Assembly: GCA_959606705.1 (NCBI GenBank)
Contig: CAUHLX010000142.1
Coordinates: 1 to 7,130, forward strand
DNA: 7,130 nt
Direction of reading: 5' to 3'
From: an uncultured Bacillota bacterium
GTDB lineage: Bacteria; Bacillota; Clostridia; Peptostreptococcales; Anaerovoracaceae
Shown here piece by piece: positions 6,290-7,130 of this stretch. Position numbers and translations under genes: made by a program. Under the pieces are notes generated by a model. That model made no database searches. It was given only the letters and a program-made list of their open reading frames with translations, and was not told the origin of the DNA. The first letter of the stretch is position 1; each line of letters begins with the position of its first letter.

Positions 6290-6487
6290 AAAATATTTGG
6301 CGGCTATAAAATCCTTTTTCCAGCAGGAAAAGCGCATGAAATAAGCGTTTCTGTTGTGTGCGCTACAACCCTGAAACGGGTAAATTGGTGCCCGAATGAT
6401 GCCCAAGTGAACAAACAGAGTTATGAACAGCAATATGAAGTAATGAAACGAAATGAACCGTTTGACATTTCCACGCGCGAATATTAG
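6290..6487 (+). pseudogene. Possible 3' remnant of a degraded gene
   Basis: The frame is open from after TAG 6287-6289 to TAG 6485-6487. Its second half looks like real protein: VNWCPNDAQVNKQSYEQQY then EVMKRNEPFDISTREY. There is no plausible start: no upstream ATG, and no ribosome binding site before GTG 6356 or ATG 6443. The neighbouring frame reads RFCCVRYNPETGKLVPE and then a stop at 6397-6399, also protein-like. This suggests a single ancestral frame disrupted near 6390-6400. The stretch could be the C-terminus of a lost gene (RYNPETGKL tails occur in some secreted toxin domains), or chance. The promoter of the next gene lies inside its last codons. Confidence 0.3.
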
Positions 6488-6490
6488 AAT
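6462..6490 (+). promoter_or_regulatory. Near-consensus promoter of the right-hand hypothetical gene
   Basis: A perfect -35 TTGACA (6462-6467), a 17-bp spacer and -10 TAGAAT (6485-6490, one mismatch). The predicted start near 6497 leaves a leader of about 70 nt before ATG 6568. The -10 overlaps the stop codon of the putative upstream remnant. Confidence 0.7.
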
Positions 6491-6567
6491 GAAAAAAGCG
6501 AGTTATGTGTTGTACCTTAGGCGGATAAGGCGTACTCGACGACGGGAATTCGACGGAGTATTTAGAC

Positions 6568-7130
6568 ATGAAAACTCTTTATGAAAAATATAAAAAAATC
6601 AAAATAGACGGCACTTGGATCGGCTTGGCTTTTGAAGATAATGATCAATATTTTTGTACACCCATAGGTGCAAAAGTAATCGGATGGGATAATGGCATAC
6701 ACTATTGTTTTATTGAAGGATTTGGAGATATGGTTTTCTGCGTCAATCCCGAATCCTGTTGTGATTATTATGTCTACCCTGTGGCAAAAAACTTTTATGA
6801 CTTTTTGAGTTTGATACTCGCCACCCAAAACACAAATTCAATGCAGCAAGTCATTTTATGGGATAAGCAAACGTTTGAAAGTTTCATGAATAACCCGGAA
6901 AATATTGAATATGCGGCAAAAAAAGAAGTAACAGACGCACTAAACACGATTCGTATGGAACTGGGTGTAATGCCAATGGAAAAACCGTTTGAATATATCA
7001 AGGAGCTGCAAAGAGGTTTTCCTTACGAACATATTTGCTTTTCCAATGAATATTATGATACTTTGGGGCTGGAACGGCCAGATGGAACAGAGGCTGATGA
7101 GAACGGATTTGAATTTGATGCCGTTGAATT
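6568..7130 (+). CDS. Hypothetical acidic protein, SMI1/KNR4 (SUKH)-like features, 3' end outside window
   Basis: The frame is open from ATG 6568 to the right edge (187 complete codons). GGAG (6555-6558) lies 9 nt before the ATG. The product is soluble and acidic, with no signal peptide or membrane helix. It has a cysteine- and aromatic-rich N-terminal half (Cys30, 47, 58, 64, 65; WDNGIHYCFIEGFGD at 40-54) and a segment YYVYPVAKNFYDFLSLIL (67-84). That segment resembles the vA-x-SF-x-x-FL closing motif of SMI1/KNR4 (SUKH) immunity-type proteins. Later parts include LGVMPMEKPFEYIKELQ and LGLERPDGTEADENGFEFD. I do not recognise a named family with certainty; the SUKH link is inference from motif shape. 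Codon use is AT-rich, unlike the genes to the left, suggesting horizontal acquisition. It has its own promoter. Confidence 0.8.
   Translation, partial: MKTLYEKYKKIKIDGTWIGLAFEDNDQYFCTPIGAKVIGWDNGIHYCFIEGFGDMVFCVNPESCCDYYVYPVAKNFYDFLSLILATQNTNSMQQVILWDKQTFESFMNNPENIEYAAKKEVTDALNTIRMELGVMPMEKPFEYIKELQRGFPYEHICFSNEYYDTLGLERPDGTEADENGFEFDAVE

Larger units (their letters stand above)
6187..6567. other. Divergent intergenic region and composition boundary
   Basis: This 381-bp stretch carries the operator and promoter of the leftward XRE operon, an A-rich patch (6278-6296), a short inverted repeat TTTTCC-agca-GGAAAA (6316-6331), a protein-like frame without a start (6290-6487), and the promoter of the rightward gene (6462-6490). 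Base composition changes here from GC-rich to AT-rich. Confidence 0.6.

Noticed and set aside
6489..6584. 31-residue Arg-rich frame starting ATG 6489
   Set aside because: Its start lies within the -10 box of the strong promoter, upstream of the expected transcript start, and it has no ribosome binding site.
6363..7001. Minus-strand frames opposite the right-hand region
   Set aside because: They are antisense to the open frame that has a promoter and SD, and their sequences show no domain features.

Overview
The left 6.2 kb is GC-rich with tightly packed genes. Ribosome binding sites are strong (GGAGG, GAGGAGG, GGAGGTGAT), GTG and TTG starts are frequent, and promoters look like classical sigma-A sites. 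Together with the protein families present, this suggests a Bacillota genome, probably a moderately high-GC Clostridia member. The genus cannot be named from this window. From about 6.24 kb to the right edge the DNA is visibly richer in A+T, which suggests an accessory or acquired segment.

Layout. (1) Positions 1-1400, minus strand: a YyaL/SPATA20-type protein (DUF255 thioredoxin-like domain plus alpha-helical barrel), cut off by the window edge. (2) 1535-2239, minus: a class I glutamine-amidotransferase-like peptidase C26 hydrolase (gamma-glutamyl-GABA hydrolase type). (3) 2240-2599: a divergent intergenic region with two copies of a ~59-bp palindromic repeat. (4) 2600-4093, plus: an APC-superfamily amino-acid/polyamine permease. 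(5) 4094-4200: a leader whose perfect 9-bp inverted repeat buries the Shine-Dalgarno sequence of the next gene. (6) 4201-5538, plus: a MATE-family efflux transporter. (7) 5555-6186, minus: a two-gene operon of an XRE/YozG-like repressor and a small four-helix membrane protein, overlapping by 4 bp, with a near-consensus promoter and a dyad operator. (8) 6290-6487: a frame that looks like the remnant 3' end of a gene. (9) 6568-7130, plus: an acidic soluble protein with its own near-consensus promoter, cut off by the right edge.

How the genes may work together. The C26 hydrolase and APC permease diverge from a shared region, and the same two families occur together in polyamine / gamma-glutamyl compound catabolism (PuuD and PuuP), so a small uptake-and-hydrolysis module is plausible but unproven. 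The MATE pump looks translationally controlled by RNA structure. The XRE plus membrane-protein pair looks like a self-contained autorepressed unit. The right-hand gene, with a decayed gene fragment in front of it, resembles toxin/immunity-type accessory DNA, but that is inference only. No tRNA, rRNA, CRISPR array or intact insertion sequence was seen.
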